From Streptomyces sp. NBC_01288 (lineage in GTDB: Bacteria; Actinomycetota; Actinomycetes; Streptomycetales; Streptomycetaceae): 64,000 nt of DNA. The notes under the pieces are model-generated. The model did no database searches. It worked only from the letters and a program-made list of their open reading frames with translations, and was not told the DNA's origin. The stretch covers positions 3,472,001 through 3,536,000 of the forward strand of contig NZ_CP108427.1 in the NCBI RefSeq assembly GCF_035982055.1, written 5' to 3'. Position numbers and translations under genes: made by a program. Of the stretch, positions 15,122 through 25,200 are shown piece after piece. Position 1 is the stretch's first letter; each line of letters begins with the position of its first letter.

Positions 15122-15519
15122 GCTGGGACGTTCTTCTCCTCCATCTGCCCGACGACATCACCTCGGCGCAGGACATACCCGACGACTACGCCCCGCGCCC
15201 CTTCGGCCCGCTGCACGAGGTCCTCGCGACCGTGAGCCGGGCCGAGCCCTCAGCCGACCTCTCGGATCCCACCTGGGGCGACCTCACCGGACCTACCTGG
15301 TCCATCGAACTCAACATCGGCTCGGATGATCCCGTGGACTCGATCATGCTCCACGTCCGCGGCTCCGGCGACGACGTGCTCGCCTCCGCCTTCCGCCTCG
15401 CGGGCGCCTTCGGCTGCAAGGTGCTGGACTGCTCCTCAGGAGAACTGATCACTCCGGGAGGGCCCTCGGGCTGGCATGCGTTCCAGGAGTATCGCGATCG
15501 CGCGATCAGGGAAGGGTGA
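15118..15519 (+). CDS. Conserved hypothetical protein coupled to DUF4259 gene
   Basis: A soluble 133-residue protein beginning MSWDVLLLHLP. The core has a WSIELNIGSDDPVDSIMLHVRGSGDD-like strand pattern, read here in two parts as WSIELNIGSDD and SIMLHVRG, also seen in small immunity-type or unknown proteins of actinomycetes. The start overlaps the previous stop by 4 bases. No domain name can be given with confidence. Confidence 0.75.
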   Translation: MSWDVLLLHLPDDITSAQDIPDDYAPRPFGPLHEVLATVSRAEPSADLSDPTWGDLTGPTWSIELNIGSDDPVDSIMLHVRGSGDDVLASAFRLAGAFGCKVLDCSSGELITPGGPSGWHAFQEYRDRAIREG

Positions 15520-15525
15520 GCCGCG

Positions 15526-15560
15526 AAAGTGTGACACTTGCGGCTAAAGTGTCACACTTT
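15526..15560. repeat. Perfect 14-bp inverted repeat made of two AAGTGTNACACTT palindromes
   Basis: Arms 15526-15539 and 15547-15560 are exact reverse complements with a 7-base spacer. Each arm is itself an odd palindrome (AAGTGT-N-ACACTT). It starts 6 bases after the stop at 15519 and ends in TTTTCT, so it could be a terminator for the pair on its left. The double palindrome also looks like a protein-binding site. Confidence 0.7.
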
Positions 15561-15594
15561 TCTGGAGGGGGTACCCCGGGTGCGGCGACCGCTC

Positions 15595-16026
15595 TCACGC
15601 CGCCACGCGGCCCCGCGCGTCCGGCAGCAGCTCGAACCACACGACCTTTCCCTGCGCAGGCCCCATCACGAAGCTCCCCCAGGCATCGGCGCACAGCTCC
15701 ACGAGGGCGAGCCCCCGACCACCTTCGGCGTACGGCTCCGGGCAGCCCGTCGGGTACGACAGCAGGAAGCCCGCGTCCCAGACACTGGCCCTCAGCCGCT
15801 TGTCCGCCCACTTGAGACTCAAGGAGGCAGGGCCGGGCGCGTGGCGCCAGGCGTTGGTGAGCAGTTCGGAGGTCAACAGAACGGCGGTGTCGGCGAGTTC
15901 GGGAAGGGCGTGGCCGGTGAGGACGGAGCGGACGGTGTCGCGGGCGATGGCGGGGGCGAGGGGGTCGTGGGGAACGCGGAGGATGTAGCGCCACTCGGAA
16001 GGGGGTTCGGGCAGGCGTTCGTCCAT
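15595..16026 (-). CDS. ATP-binding (HATPase, anti-sigma-like) regulatory protein
   Basis: The product has 143 residues and is a single GHKL ATPase domain: N-box ELLTNAWRHA, a degenerate D-box region and GGRGLALVE G-box. It has no dimerisation domain, like the RsbW/SpoIIAB-type proteins that are very abundant in Streptomyces. Start ATG 16024-16026. It is divergent from the XRE-DUF5753 gene, and together with the DUF397 gene it forms the recurrent three-gene regulatory cluster (whiJ/abaA-like). Partner sigma factor or target unknown. Confidence 0.8.
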   Translation of the reverse strand: MDERLPEPPSEWRYILRVPHDPLAPAIARDTVRSVLTGHALPELADTAVLLTSELLTNAWRHAPGPASLSLKWADKRLRASVWDAGFLLSYPTGCPEPYAEGGRGLALVELCADAWGSFVMGPAQGKVVWFELLPDARGRVAA

Positions 16027-16173
16027 GGCAACTCTCCTATGACGAGGTGGAGTTGATTCAAGACTCACCGTAGGCTGGCGCACCTAACTAGTGCCACCGA
16101 ATGGCGCAGATTGGCAGCCTGATAACCCGAACGAGTAAATGACATGTCGTCCGGCGACCGATAGGAAGGGGGC

Positions 16174-17025
16174 ATGGCTTCACGGACCTTCATCACCGAG
16201 CGCCAGCGGCGGCTGGGCACCGAACTGCGGCGCATGCGCGAGAACTGCGGGCTGACCATCCAGGAGGCGGCCGACCGACTCGGCACGAACCGCTCCCACG
16301 TCACCAACATGGAGCTGGCCCGCTTCGGAGTGAGCGCCGAGCGCGTGCGCACGCTGGCCACCCTCTACGACTGCCCGGACACCGGCTACGTGGACGCCCT
16401 TGCCGCGATGGCCGGCGACCGCACGCGCGGATGGTGGGAAGGATACCGGGGATCCATCGCGGCAGTCGGTCTCGACCTCGCCGAACTCGAGTACCACGCG
16501 ACGAGCCTGCGCGTCTTCGTGGCCATGCACGTGCCCGGCCTGTTGCAGACGGAGCTGTACGCGCGTGCGGTCCTGTCCGAGACCGTTCCCGCCCGGCCTA
16601 TGCCCGAACTCCGGCGATGGCTCTCGCACCGCATGCGGCGCCGCGACATCCTCGACCGGGATGATCCACCGACGTGCACCTTCGTGATCCACGAGGCAGC
16701 GCTACGGCTCCGGTTCGGCACCCAGGAAATCATGCGCACCCAGCTCCAGGAACTCGTCGACGCCTCCCGCCGCCGGAACGTCACCGTGCGGGTGATCCCC
16801 TTCAGCGCGGGCGGTTTCCCTGTCCCCGGGCTCACGATGACCTACGCCTCCGGCGCCGTGCCGCAGCTCGACACCGTTCAGCTCGACACGGCGACCACCA
16901 CTGAATTCCTTGATGCGCAGACCCAACTGGCGAACTACCGTGCACTGATGGAGCGCGTCACCAAGGCCGCGCTCCCCGTGAAGGAGTCACGGGAGTTCAT
17001 CCGCGCCCTTGCGGACAGCACCTGA
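16174..17025 (+). CDS. XRE-family regulator with DUF5753
   Basis: The product has 283 residues. An N-terminal helix-turn-helix (about residues 10-65, LTIQEAADRLGTNRSHVTNMEL) is followed by DUF5753 (about 95-275, starting with the E-Y-H-A-T segment and containing the LLQTELYARAV motif). Proteins of this kind, with a DUF397 partner, form many Streptomyces loci resembling whiJ that repress development or antibiotic genes. GGAAGG precedes the ATG. The DUF397 gene follows after 11 bases. Confidence 0.9.
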   Translation: MASRTFITERQRRLGTELRRMRENCGLTIQEAADRLGTNRSHVTNMELARFGVSAERVRTLATLYDCPDTGYVDALAAMAGDRTRGWWEGYRGSIAAVGLDLAELEYHATSLRVFVAMHVPGLLQTELYARAVLSETVPARPMPELRRWLSHRMRRRDILDRDDPPTCTFVIHEAALRLRFGTQEIMRTQLQELVDASRRRNVTVRVIPFSAGGFPVPGLTMTYASGAVPQLDTVQLDTATTTEFLDAQTQLANYRALMERVTKAALPVKESREFIRALADST

Positions 17026-17036
17026 AAGTTGGGGAC

Positions 17037-17225
17037 ATGCCCGAGATCACCTGGCAGAAGTCGTCGTTCTCCGGATCGGCAGAGACGAACTGCATTGAAA
17101 TCGGCGCCACTCCACTCACCCTCGCCCTCCGCGAAAGCGACACCCCCACCACCGTGCTCCACACCCACCGCCCCCAACTCACCGCCCTCCTACGGCACAT
17201 CAAGACCACCACCGCCCGCCGATAA
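17037..17225 (+). CDS. DUF397 protein
   Basis: A 62-residue protein beginning MPEITWQKSSFSG, the signature of DUF397, with the later NCIEI and LRES strands. It is the usual small partner of XRE-DUF5753 regulators and is probably bound by the regulator to modify its DNA binding. It lies 11 bases after the regulator and is surely co-transcribed with it. Confidence 0.9.
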   Translation: MPEITWQKSSFSGSAETNCIEIGATPLTLALRESDTPTTVLHTHRPQLTALLRHIKTTTARR

Positions 17226-17266
17226 CCAGTTGCCCCGGCTCGCACACCTCCCCGTACCGTCACCCC

Positions 17267-18106
17267 GTGACAGAACCGGAAACCGAGACCCAGACCCTCC
17301 TCTCCGCCTACGACAACCAGATGCGCGGCACCCCGCCCATCCCGCCCGCCGGAGTGACGTACGAGAAGGACGGGCCGCTGCTACGGATCGTCGGGCAGTT
17401 CCGGGGGTTGGTGAGCGGGCCGCATGACCTGGGCGTACAGGGGCGGGAACTGGACGAACTGATCGTCCGGCAGCGGGACTTCTTCGCCGTGCGCGGGGAG
17501 AGCGTGGAGTGGAAGACCCGATCCCACGACGTGCCCGCCGACCTCACCGACCGGCTGCGCGCGGCGGGGTTCGTGCCCGAGGAACCGGAGACCGTGCTGA
17601 TCGGGCTGGCCGAGGAGATGGCCGTAGGAGAGCCCGTGTTGCCGGAGGGGGTCACGATCCGCCGGGTGACCGCCGTGGCGGACCTGCGGCGGATCGGCGC
17701 CCTGCAATCGGCTATCTGGGACATGGACCTGAACTGGCTGGCCACCGACCTGCTCGGCCGGATCGCCGCCGCTCCGGACGAGATGGCCGTCTACGCCGTG
17801 GAGGCGGAGGGCGAGATGGTCTCCGCGGCCTGGCTCGCCTTCCGGCCGGGGACGGAGTTCGCCAACATGATGGGCGGCTCGACACGCGCCGAGTGGCGCG
17901 GCAAGGGCATCTACCGCGCCCTCGTGGCCACCCGAGCCGCTCTCGCCGTCGCCCGCGGAGTGCCGTATCTACAGGTGGACGCCTCGGACGACAGCGCGCC
18001 GATCCTGCGCCGGCTGGGGTTCCGGGCGATCACCACGACCACGCCGTACGTGTGGTCACCGGAGCAACCGGCCGGTAAGAGCGCCGACTTGGCACCCTGG
18101 GACTAG
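17267..18106 (+). CDS. GNAT-family N-acetyltransferase
   Basis: The product has 279 residues. An N-terminal non-catalytic half (1-125) is followed by a GNAT fold, where TRAEWRGKGIYRALVATR near residue 210 is the acetyl-CoA binding R/Q-x-x-G-x-G/A loop. The C-terminal LRRLGFRAI strand is typical. Starts at GTG 17267. Substrate unknown. Confidence 0.8.
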   Translation: MTEPETETQTLLSAYDNQMRGTPPIPPAGVTYEKDGPLLRIVGQFRGLVSGPHDLGVQGRELDELIVRQRDFFAVRGESVEWKTRSHDVPADLTDRLRAAGFVPEEPETVLIGLAEEMAVGEPVLPEGVTIRRVTAVADLRRIGALQSAIWDMDLNWLATDLLGRIAAAPDEMAVYAVEAEGEMVSAAWLAFRPGTEFANMMGGSTRAEWRGKGIYRALVATRAALAVARGVPYLQVDASDDSAPILRRLGFRAITTTTPYVWSPEQPAGKSADLAPWD

Positions 18107-18150
18107 GCGGGACCAGAGAAGAAGCTGAACGCGGCCGACTGGGCAGGGAG

Positions 18151-19137
18151 TCAGACCCCCGCGACCTCAACCCGAGCCGCCCCAGGCGCCCTTGCCGCCC
18201 GATCCACCTGCGCCGCCCGCGCCCAGCGTCGTATCAGCGGCCAGGTCGCGATGCCTATCGTCAGGGAGATCAGGTGGCCCCAGTTCGTCATGGGGTCGGT
18301 GAAGGCGATCAGGTCCGTGACCAGTGACCAGCCGAACAGGGTGATCAGCGGGAGGCCGAGCCACGGCCGCAGCAGACCCGCCAGCGCTCCTATGCTCGTC
18401 GCCACGCCGAAGCTGATGCCGTAGTCGAGGCGGTGGAGAGAGCTGTCGGGGAGGTGGCCCACCAACACCGCGATTCCCACGGTGCCTTCGGTCGCCAGCG
18501 TGGCCAGGATGTGTCCGGACAGGAAGACTCCGGCCGCCCGTACCCCGCCGATCCGGCGTTCCAGCGCGGTCAGCACCAGCAGGAACAGGAACGCGTACGG
18601 CGACACCACCCCGCCCACGATCCACAGCGCGCTGGCGACCAGCACGAGGAACGGGTCGCGGAGCAGGTGGGTGACGTCCGTGCTGGACGCCTGGTGGAGA
18701 TGGTTCACGAAGGTCGGATCGGCGTACTGCGCCACGAGTGACGTCACGACGAGCAGCAACCCGTAACAGAAGGTGAACGGCGTCCCGGTGGGCGTGGGCA
18801 GCAGCCGCCACGGGTGGAGGCCGCGGAGCGCGAGCAGGACGCGCGATTCTCCGGGGACGGCGGGGGTGGATGCCGAGACGGACACCGCCGCCGGGGTCGG
18901 CGTGGCGAACCTCAACTCCCCAGCCCCGTCCGGCACTTCCCGCTGTCTCGGCATCGCGTCCAGCAGCCCGGAATCCAGGGACGAAGCCGGCCCGGACTCA
19001 TCGGCCAGGGGCCCGCCCGAAGGCGTGGCGGAGGCCTGGGTGTCGGCCGTCGCGATCCGTTCCACGGTGAGGCGCTCCTTCCGGTTCACACCCCACCCTT
19101 CGCCGTCCCACCTGCCCCTGTCTATGACCGACGCCAC
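18151..19137 (-). CDS. Rhomboid-like membrane protein
   Basis: The product has 328 residues. A soluble N-terminus of about 105 residues precedes six hydrophobic segments. DYGISFG near residue 250 and NWGHLISL near 295 sit where rhomboid proteases have the G-x-S and His residues, so a Ser-His dyad is possible, although the usual GxSG is altered to GISF. The Streptomyces rhomboid-like group is probably a membrane protease or a derived scaffold. The start at 19137 is uncertain, since later GTG codons are possible. Confidence 0.65.
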   Translation of the reverse strand: MASVIDRGRWDGEGWGVNRKERLTVERIATADTQASATPSGGPLADESGPASSLDSGLLDAMPRQREVPDGAGELRFATPTPAAVSVSASTPAVPGESRVLLALRGLHPWRLLPTPTGTPFTFCYGLLLVVTSLVAQYADPTFVNHLHQASSTDVTHLLRDPFLVLVASALWIVGGVVSPYAFLFLLVLTALERRIGGVRAAGVFLSGHILATLATEGTVGIAVLVGHLPDSSLHRLDYGISFGVATSIGALAGLLRPWLGLPLITLFGWSLVTDLIAFTDPMTNWGHLISLTIGIATWPLIRRWARAAQVDRAARAPGAARVEVAGV

Positions 19138-19260
19138 GCGAGAGCCGATTCACAGCAACCTGAAAGCCTTCCCGCGCGTCCGCAGGTACCTTGCACCCGG
19201 ACGTGTTCGCCCTGGGTTAATTCGGCCGCACGATCCGGTGAAACTGCCAGGATGAGTTGC

Positions 19261-19965
19261 ATGACCACCGCGTACGACACCTCCCCGTATGACACCCCTG
19301 TTGTCCTGGACCGTCGCGAGGGCCCCTACGGCGAGGTCGTGCTGCGCCGGCACGGGGAGTTGCTCCAGATCATCGCCAACGGGTGCTTCCTCATGGACAC
19401 TTCGGACGGGCGGTCGGAGCGGCTGCTGGTCGACGCCGCACGCGACGCCCTCGACCCGCGCCCCGAACCCGACGTGCCGCCGGACGTGTTGATCGGCGGG
19501 CTCGGCGTCGGGTTCTCGCTCGCGCATGCCGCCGCCGACCCGCGCTGGGGCCGGATCACGGTCGTCGAACGGGAACCCGCGATCGTCGAATGGCACCGTT
19601 CAGGCCCGCTCTCGGCCCTCTCCGCGGCCGCTCTCGCCGACCCGCGGACCGACATTGTGAAAACGGATCTAGTCGCTTTCGTCAATGAGACTTGCGCCAC
19701 TTTCGACGCGCTCTGTCTCGACATCGACAACGGCCCCGGCTGGACCGTCACCGAGGGCAACGACAGCCTCTACTCACCGGCCGGACTGGCAAGCTGCGCA
19801 AGGGTGTTGAGACCGGGAGGGGTACTCGCCGTATGGTCGGCGCAGCCCTCTCCGGAATTTGAGCGAACCTTATGGAATGCCGGGTTCCAACGGGTGCGTA
19901 CCGAAGAGATCCCGGTTGCCCGAGGAGTTCCCGACGTCGTGCATCTCGCCGTACGACCTGGATAG
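19261..19965 (+). CDS. Spermidine-synthase-like SAM-dependent protein, TTA codon
   Basis: The product has 234 residues with a Rossmann-like fold typical of spermidine synthases: GGLGVGFSL near residue 80, TVVEREPAIVEW near 100 and CLDIDNGP near 155. The key residues for aminopropyl transfer are not clearly kept, so it may be a methyltransferase-like relative. An AGGA 9 bases upstream supports ATG 19261 over ATG 19252. Codon 204 (19870-19872) is TTA, so full expression should need the bldA tRNA. Confidence 0.7.
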   Translation: MTTAYDTSPYDTPVVLDRREGPYGEVVLRRHGELLQIIANGCFLMDTSDGRSERLLVDAARDALDPRPEPDVPPDVLIGGLGVGFSLAHAAADPRWGRITVVEREPAIVEWHRSGPLSALSAAALADPRTDIVKTDLVAFVNETCATFDALCLDIDNGPGWTVTEGNDSLYSPAGLASCARVLRPGGVLAVWSAQPSPEFERTLWNAGFQRVRTEEIPVARGVPDVVHLAVRPG

Positions 19966-20078
19966 CAAAGGCGACGTCACTCCCCGTACTCTGCTTCCCT
20001 GGCGCAGATCATTCAAGCGTCAAGCGCAGTCATGGGATCACCCCACTGGTTCCGGAAAGCACACTTCAGGGGCGGGCG

Positions 20079-20819
20079 ATGGAGCAGACACACACCTCCC
20101 ACAACGGTACGGCCACGGCCACGCCGGGCGCGCAGCGCCGGGTGCTCGTGGTCGAGGACGACCCGACGATCGTCGACGCCATCGCGGCCCGTCTGCGTGC
20201 CGAGGGATTTCTCGTGCAGACCGCGGGCGACGGGCCTTCGGCCGTCGACACCGCCGAGGCCTGGCAGCCCGATCTGCTGATCCTCGACATCATGCTGCCC
20301 GGCTTCGACGGGCTGGAGGTCTGCCGCCGTGTGCAGGCCGCCCGCCCGGTGCCGGTGCTGATGCTCACCGCGCGCGACGACGAGACCGACATGCTGGTCG
20401 GGCTCGGGGTCGGCGCCGACGACTACATGACCAAGCCGTTCTCGATGCGGGAGCTGGCGGCGCGCGTGCACGTCCTGCTGCGCCGGGTGGAGCGTGCCGT
20501 GGTGGCCGCGTCCACCCCGCGCTCGGGCATCCTGCGCCTCGGCGAGCTGGAGATCGACCACGCGCAGCGCCGGGTACGGGTGCGCAGCGAGGACGTTCAT
20601 CTCACGCCCACCGAGTTCGACCTGCTGGTGTGCCTGGCGAACACCCCGCGTGCCGTGCTCTCGCGCGAGCAGCTGCTCGCCGAGGTGTGGGACTGGGCGG
20701 ATGCCTCCGGCACCCGCACCGTCGACAGCCACATCAAGGCGCTGCGCCGGAAGATCGGCGCCGAGCGGATCCGCACGGTGCACGGCGTCGGCTACGCACT
20801 GGAGACACCGACGCCATGA
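20079..20819 (+). CDS. OmpR-family response regulator
   Basis: The product has 246 residues. The receiver domain (about 20-135) has EDD near 30, phospho-acceptor Asp in LLILDIMLPG near 69 and Lys in TKPF. A winged-helix DNA-binding domain follows (about 150-243), ending RTVHGVGYAL. ATG 20079 has a GGGGCGGG site upstream. It overlaps the kinase gene by 4 bases (ATGA), so they form one two-component system. Target genes are not evident; the signal is unknown. Confidence 0.9.
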   Translation: MEQTHTSHNGTATATPGAQRRVLVVEDDPTIVDAIAARLRAEGFLVQTAGDGPSAVDTAEAWQPDLLILDIMLPGFDGLEVCRRVQAARPVPVLMLTARDDETDMLVGLGVGADDYMTKPFSMRELAARVHVLLRRVERAVVAASTPRSGILRLGELEIDHAQRRVRVRSEDVHLTPTEFDLLVCLANTPRAVLSREQLLAEVWDWADASGTRTVDSHIKALRRKIGAERIRTVHGVGYALETPTP

Positions 20820-21925
20820 CGAACGAAGGGCCGACGTCACGGAGGAGCCCCGGGGAACCCTGGGGCGGCGTACGCCCGTTCTCGATCAAGACCAAGCTGG
20901 GCGCGCTGGTCGTCATCGCGGTGCTCATCACCACCGGGCTGATGATGATCGCCATGCGCACGGCGACGGAGCTGCGCTTCATCACGGTCTTCTCGATGAT
21001 CGCCACACTGCTGATAACGCAGTTCGTGGCGCATTCGCTCACCGCGCCGCTGGACGAGATGAACACGGTGGCCCGGTCGATCTCGCGCGGCGACTACACG
21101 CGCCGGGTGCGCGAGAACCGCCGTGACGAACTGGGCGACCTGGCCGGGACGATCAACGTCATGGCCGACGAGCTGGAGGCGCAGGAGCGCCAGCGCAAGG
21201 AACTCGTCGCGAACGTCTCGCACGAGCTGCGCACCCCCATCGCGGGCCTGCGCGCCGTACTGGAGAACGTCGTCGACGGCGTCTCGGCCGCCGATCCGGA
21301 GACCATGCGGACGGCGTTGAAGCAGACGGAGCGGTTGGGACGTCTCGTCGAGACGCTGCTCGATCTCTCCCGGCTGGACAACGGCGTCGTACCGCTGAAG
21401 ACGCGCCGGTTCGAGGTGTGGCCGTATCTCTCGGGCGTGCTCAAGGAGGCCAACATGGTCGCCTCCGCGCGCGCGGGCATCGCGTCGGGCTCGGGCAGTC
21501 ACACGCGGACGGACGTCCATCTGCACCTCGACGTGACCCCGCCCGAGCTGACCGCGCTCGCCGACCCGGAGCGCATCCACCAGGTCGTCGCCAACCTGAT
21601 CGACAACGCGGTCAAGCACAGCCCCGCGCACGGCCGGGTGACGGTGAAGGCGCGGCGCGGTTCGCGGCCGGAGTCGCTGGAGCTGGAGGTCCTGGACGAG
21701 GGGCCCGGCATCCCGAAGGCGCAGTGGGCGCACATCTTCGAGCGGTTCAACCGGGGAGCGGTCAGCTCGCCGCACGGACCGGGCAGCGACGGCGGTACGG
21801 GCCTCGGCCTGGCGATCGCCCGCTGGGCGGTGGATCTGCACGGCGGCCGGATCGGTGTGGCCGAATCCGACCGTGGCTGCCGGATCATCGTCACCCTCCC
21901 GGGACTGCCCTCCATGCCAAGTTGA
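20816..21925 (+). CDS. Membrane sensor histidine kinase
   Basis: The product has 369 residues. Two close membrane helices (about 30-47 and 55-75) with almost no external loop are followed by HAMP (75-125), HisKA with VSHELRTPIAG (His near 136) and HATPase with N-box NLIDNAVKHS and G-box GTGLGLAIAR. The very short outside segment suggests sensing within the membrane or of the envelope state. It partners the response regulator it overlaps. Confidence 0.9.
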   Translation: MTNEGPTSRRSPGEPWGGVRPFSIKTKLGALVVIAVLITTGLMMIAMRTATELRFITVFSMIATLLITQFVAHSLTAPLDEMNTVARSISRGDYTRRVRENRRDELGDLAGTINVMADELEAQERQRKELVANVSHELRTPIAGLRAVLENVVDGVSAADPETMRTALKQTERLGRLVETLLDLSRLDNGVVPLKTRRFEVWPYLSGVLKEANMVASARAGIASGSGSHTRTDVHLHLDVTPPELTALADPERIHQVVANLIDNAVKHSPAHGRVTVKARRGSRPESLELEVLDEGPGIPKAQWAHIFERFNRGAVSSPHGPGSDGGTGLGLAIARWAVDLHGGRIGVAESDRGCRIIVTLPGLPSMPS

Positions 21926-22132
21926 CGTAAAGTTCGAACCGGAGCCCCAAGATCCACGACGGTCCGCGCCGACGGACACGTGTGATCAGGCACAGGCCCG
22001 CGCCATCGGCGCGTCCGGCCCGCATCGACGCGCGTCTTCCGTAGCGGAACCACGCTTGTTTCCCGCCATTTCAGTGCTCGAAACACACTTTCCGATGTGA
22101 CTTACGCGACGATGGACCGGCCCGACCTGACC

Positions 22133-22160
22133 TTGGCCGTCATGGGGGCGTAGCCTTAAT
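22133..22160 (+). promoter_or_regulatory. Possible promoter of the 2-oxoglutarate dehydrogenase gene
   Basis: TTGGCC (22133-22138), 16 bases, CTTAAT (22155-22160). This fits a housekeeping promoter with a leader of about 40 bases before GTG 22207. Confidence 0.4.
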
Positions 22161-22206
22161 TCCCGCTGTCCATCACCTTGTGAAGCGGAAGAGGGCGGTT
22201 GCCGCC

Positions 22207-25200
22207 GTGTCGTCACAGTCCCCCAGTAACTCGACCATCTCGACCGAGTCCGACCAAGCCGCGGGTAAGAATCCCGCGGCGGCGTTCGGGCCCAACGAGT
22301 GGCTCGTCGACGAGATCTATCAGCAGTACCTCCAGGATCCGAACTCGGTAGACCGAGCCTGGTGGGACTTCTTCGCCGACTACAAGCCGGGCGCGGCTGC
22401 CGCCCCGACCTCGACTTCGGCGGGTACTGCGGCCGCGGGGGCCGTAGGAACCACCCCGGCCCCGGCGGCACCCGCCGCCCCGGCCCCGGCTCCTGCTGCG
22501 CCCGCCGCGCCTGCCGCTCCGGCGGTCCCCGCGCCGGCGCCCGCAGCGGCCGCTCCGGCGCCGGTGAAGGCCGTAGCCCCGGCTCCTGCGCCTGCGAAGG
22601 CGGCGGCCCCGGCCGCTCAGCCGAAGAAGGCCGAGCCGGCGGCCGAGGCCGTCGGTGGCCCGGAGTTCATCACGCTGCGCGGTCCCGCCGCCGCGGTCGC
22701 GAAGAACATGAACGCTTCGGTCGAGGTGCCCACGGCGACGTCCGTGCGCGCGGTCCCGGTCAAGCTGCTCTTCGACAACCGCATCGTCATCAACAACCAC
22801 CTGAAGCGTGCCCGGGGCGGGAAGATCTCCTTCACCCACCTCATCGGCTACGCGATGGTGCAGGCCATCAAGGCCATGCCGTCGATGAACTACTCGTTCG
22901 TCGAGAAGGACGGCAAGCCGACGCTGGTCAAGCCGGAGCACGTCAACTTCGGTCTCGCCATCGACCTGGTGAAGCCGAACGGCGACCGCCAGCTCGTCGT
23001 CGCCGGCATCAAGAAGGCCGAGACGCTGAACTTCTTCGAGTTCTGGCAGGCCTACGAGGACATCGTCCGCCGTGCCCGCGACGGCAAGCTGACGATGGAT
23101 GACTTCACGGGCGTCACCGTGTCGTTGACCAACCCCGGCGGCCTCGGCACCGTCCACTCGGTGCCGCGTCTGATGCCCGGTCAGTCGGTCATCATGGGCG
23201 TCGGCTCCATGGACTACCCGGCGGAGTTCCAGGGCACGAGCCAGGACACCCTCAACAAGCTCGGCATCTCGAAGGTCATGACGCTCACGTCGACCTACGA
23301 CCACCGGGTCATCCAGGGCGCCGCCTCCGGCGAGTTCCTGCGGAACGTCGCGAACCTCCTGCTCGGCGAGAGCGGCTTCTACGACGAGATCTTCGAGGCG
23401 CTGCGCATCCCGTACGAGCCGGTCCGCTGGCTCAAGGACATCGACGCGTCGCACGACAACGACGTGACGAAGGCCGCCCGCGTCTTCGAGCTGATCCACT
23501 CCTACCGGGTCCGCGGCCACGTCATGGCCGACACCGACCCGCTGGAGTACCGCCAGCGCAAGCACCCCGACCTGGACATCACCGAGCACGGCCTCACCCT
23601 GTGGGACCTGGAGCGGGAGTTCGCGGTCGGCGGCTTCGCCGGCAAGTCCCTGATGAAGCTGCGCGACATCCTGGGAGTGCTGCGGGACTCCTACTGCCGC
23701 ACCACCGGCATCGAGTTCATGCACATCCAGGACCCGAAGCAGCGCAAGTGGATCCAGGACCGCATCGAGCGCTCGCACTCCAAGCCGGAGCGCGAGGAGC
23801 AGCTGCGCATCCTGCGCCGCCTGAACGCGGCGGAGGCCTTCGAGACCTTCCTCCAGACGAAGTACGTCGGCCAGAAGCGCTTCTCCCTTGAGGGCGGCGA
23901 GTCGGTCATCCCGCTGCTGGACGCGGTCATCGACAGCGCGGCCGAGTCGCGCCTCGACGAGGTCGTCATCGGCATGGCCCACCGCGGCCGCCTGAACGTG
24001 CTCGCGAACATCGTCGGCAAGTCGTACGCCCAGATCTTCCGCGAGTTCGAGGGCAACCTCGACCCGAAGTCGATGCACGGCTCCGGCGACGTGAAGTACC
24101 ACCTGGGCGCCCAGGGCACCTTCACCGGCCTGGACGGCGAGCAGATCAAGGTCACGCTCGCGGCGAACCCGTCCCACCTGGAGACGGTCGACCCGATCAT
24201 CGAGGGCATCGTCCGCGCCCGCCAGGACATCATCAACAAGGGCGGCACGGACTTCACGGTCCTGCCCCTCGCCCTGCACGGTGACGCGGCCTTCGCGGGC
24301 CAGGGCGTGGTGGCCGAGACGCTCAACATGTCCCAGCTGCGCGGCTACCGCACCGGCGGCACGATCCACATCGTCATCAACAACCAGGTCGGCTTCACGG
24401 CGGCTCCCGAGTCGTCGCGTTCCTCGATGTACGCCACGGACGTGGCTCGCATGATCGAGGCCCCGATCTTCCACGTGAACGGCGACGACCCGGAGGCCGT
24501 GGTCCGCGTCGCGCGGCTGGCCTTCGAGTTCCGTCAGGCGTTCAACAAGGACGTGGTGATCGACCTCATCTGCTACCGCCGCCGCGGTCACAACGAGTCG
24601 GACAACCCGGCCTTCACCCAGCCCCTGATGTACGACCTGATCGACAAGAAGCGCTCGGTGCGCAAGCTGTACACCGAGTCGCTGATCGGCCGGGGCGACA
24701 TCACCCTTGAGGAAGCGGAGCAGGCGCTCCAGGACTACCAGGGCCAGCTGGAGAAGGTCTTCACGGAGGTCCGCGAGGCGACCGCCCAGCCGGGTGCCGC
24801 CCCGATGTCGGACCCGCAGGCGGAGTTCCCGGTCGCGGTGTCCACGGCGATCTCCTCGGAGGTCGTGAAGCGGATCGCCGAGTCCCAGGTCAACATCCCG
24901 GACACCTTCCACGTCCACCCGCGTCTGCTGCCCCAGTTGCAGCGCCGGGCGACGATGGTCGAGGACGGGACGATCGACTGGGGCATGGGCGAGACGCTGG
25001 CGATCGGCTCCCTGCTGCTTGAGGGCACCCCGGTGCGCCTCTCCGGCCAGGACTCCCGCCGAGGCACGTTCGGCCAGCGCCACGCGGTCCTCATCGACCG
25101 TCAGACGGGCGAGGACTACACCCCGCTCCAGTACCTCTCCGAGGAGCAGGCGCGCTACAACGTCTACGACTCCCTCCTCTCCGAGTACGCGGTCATGGGC

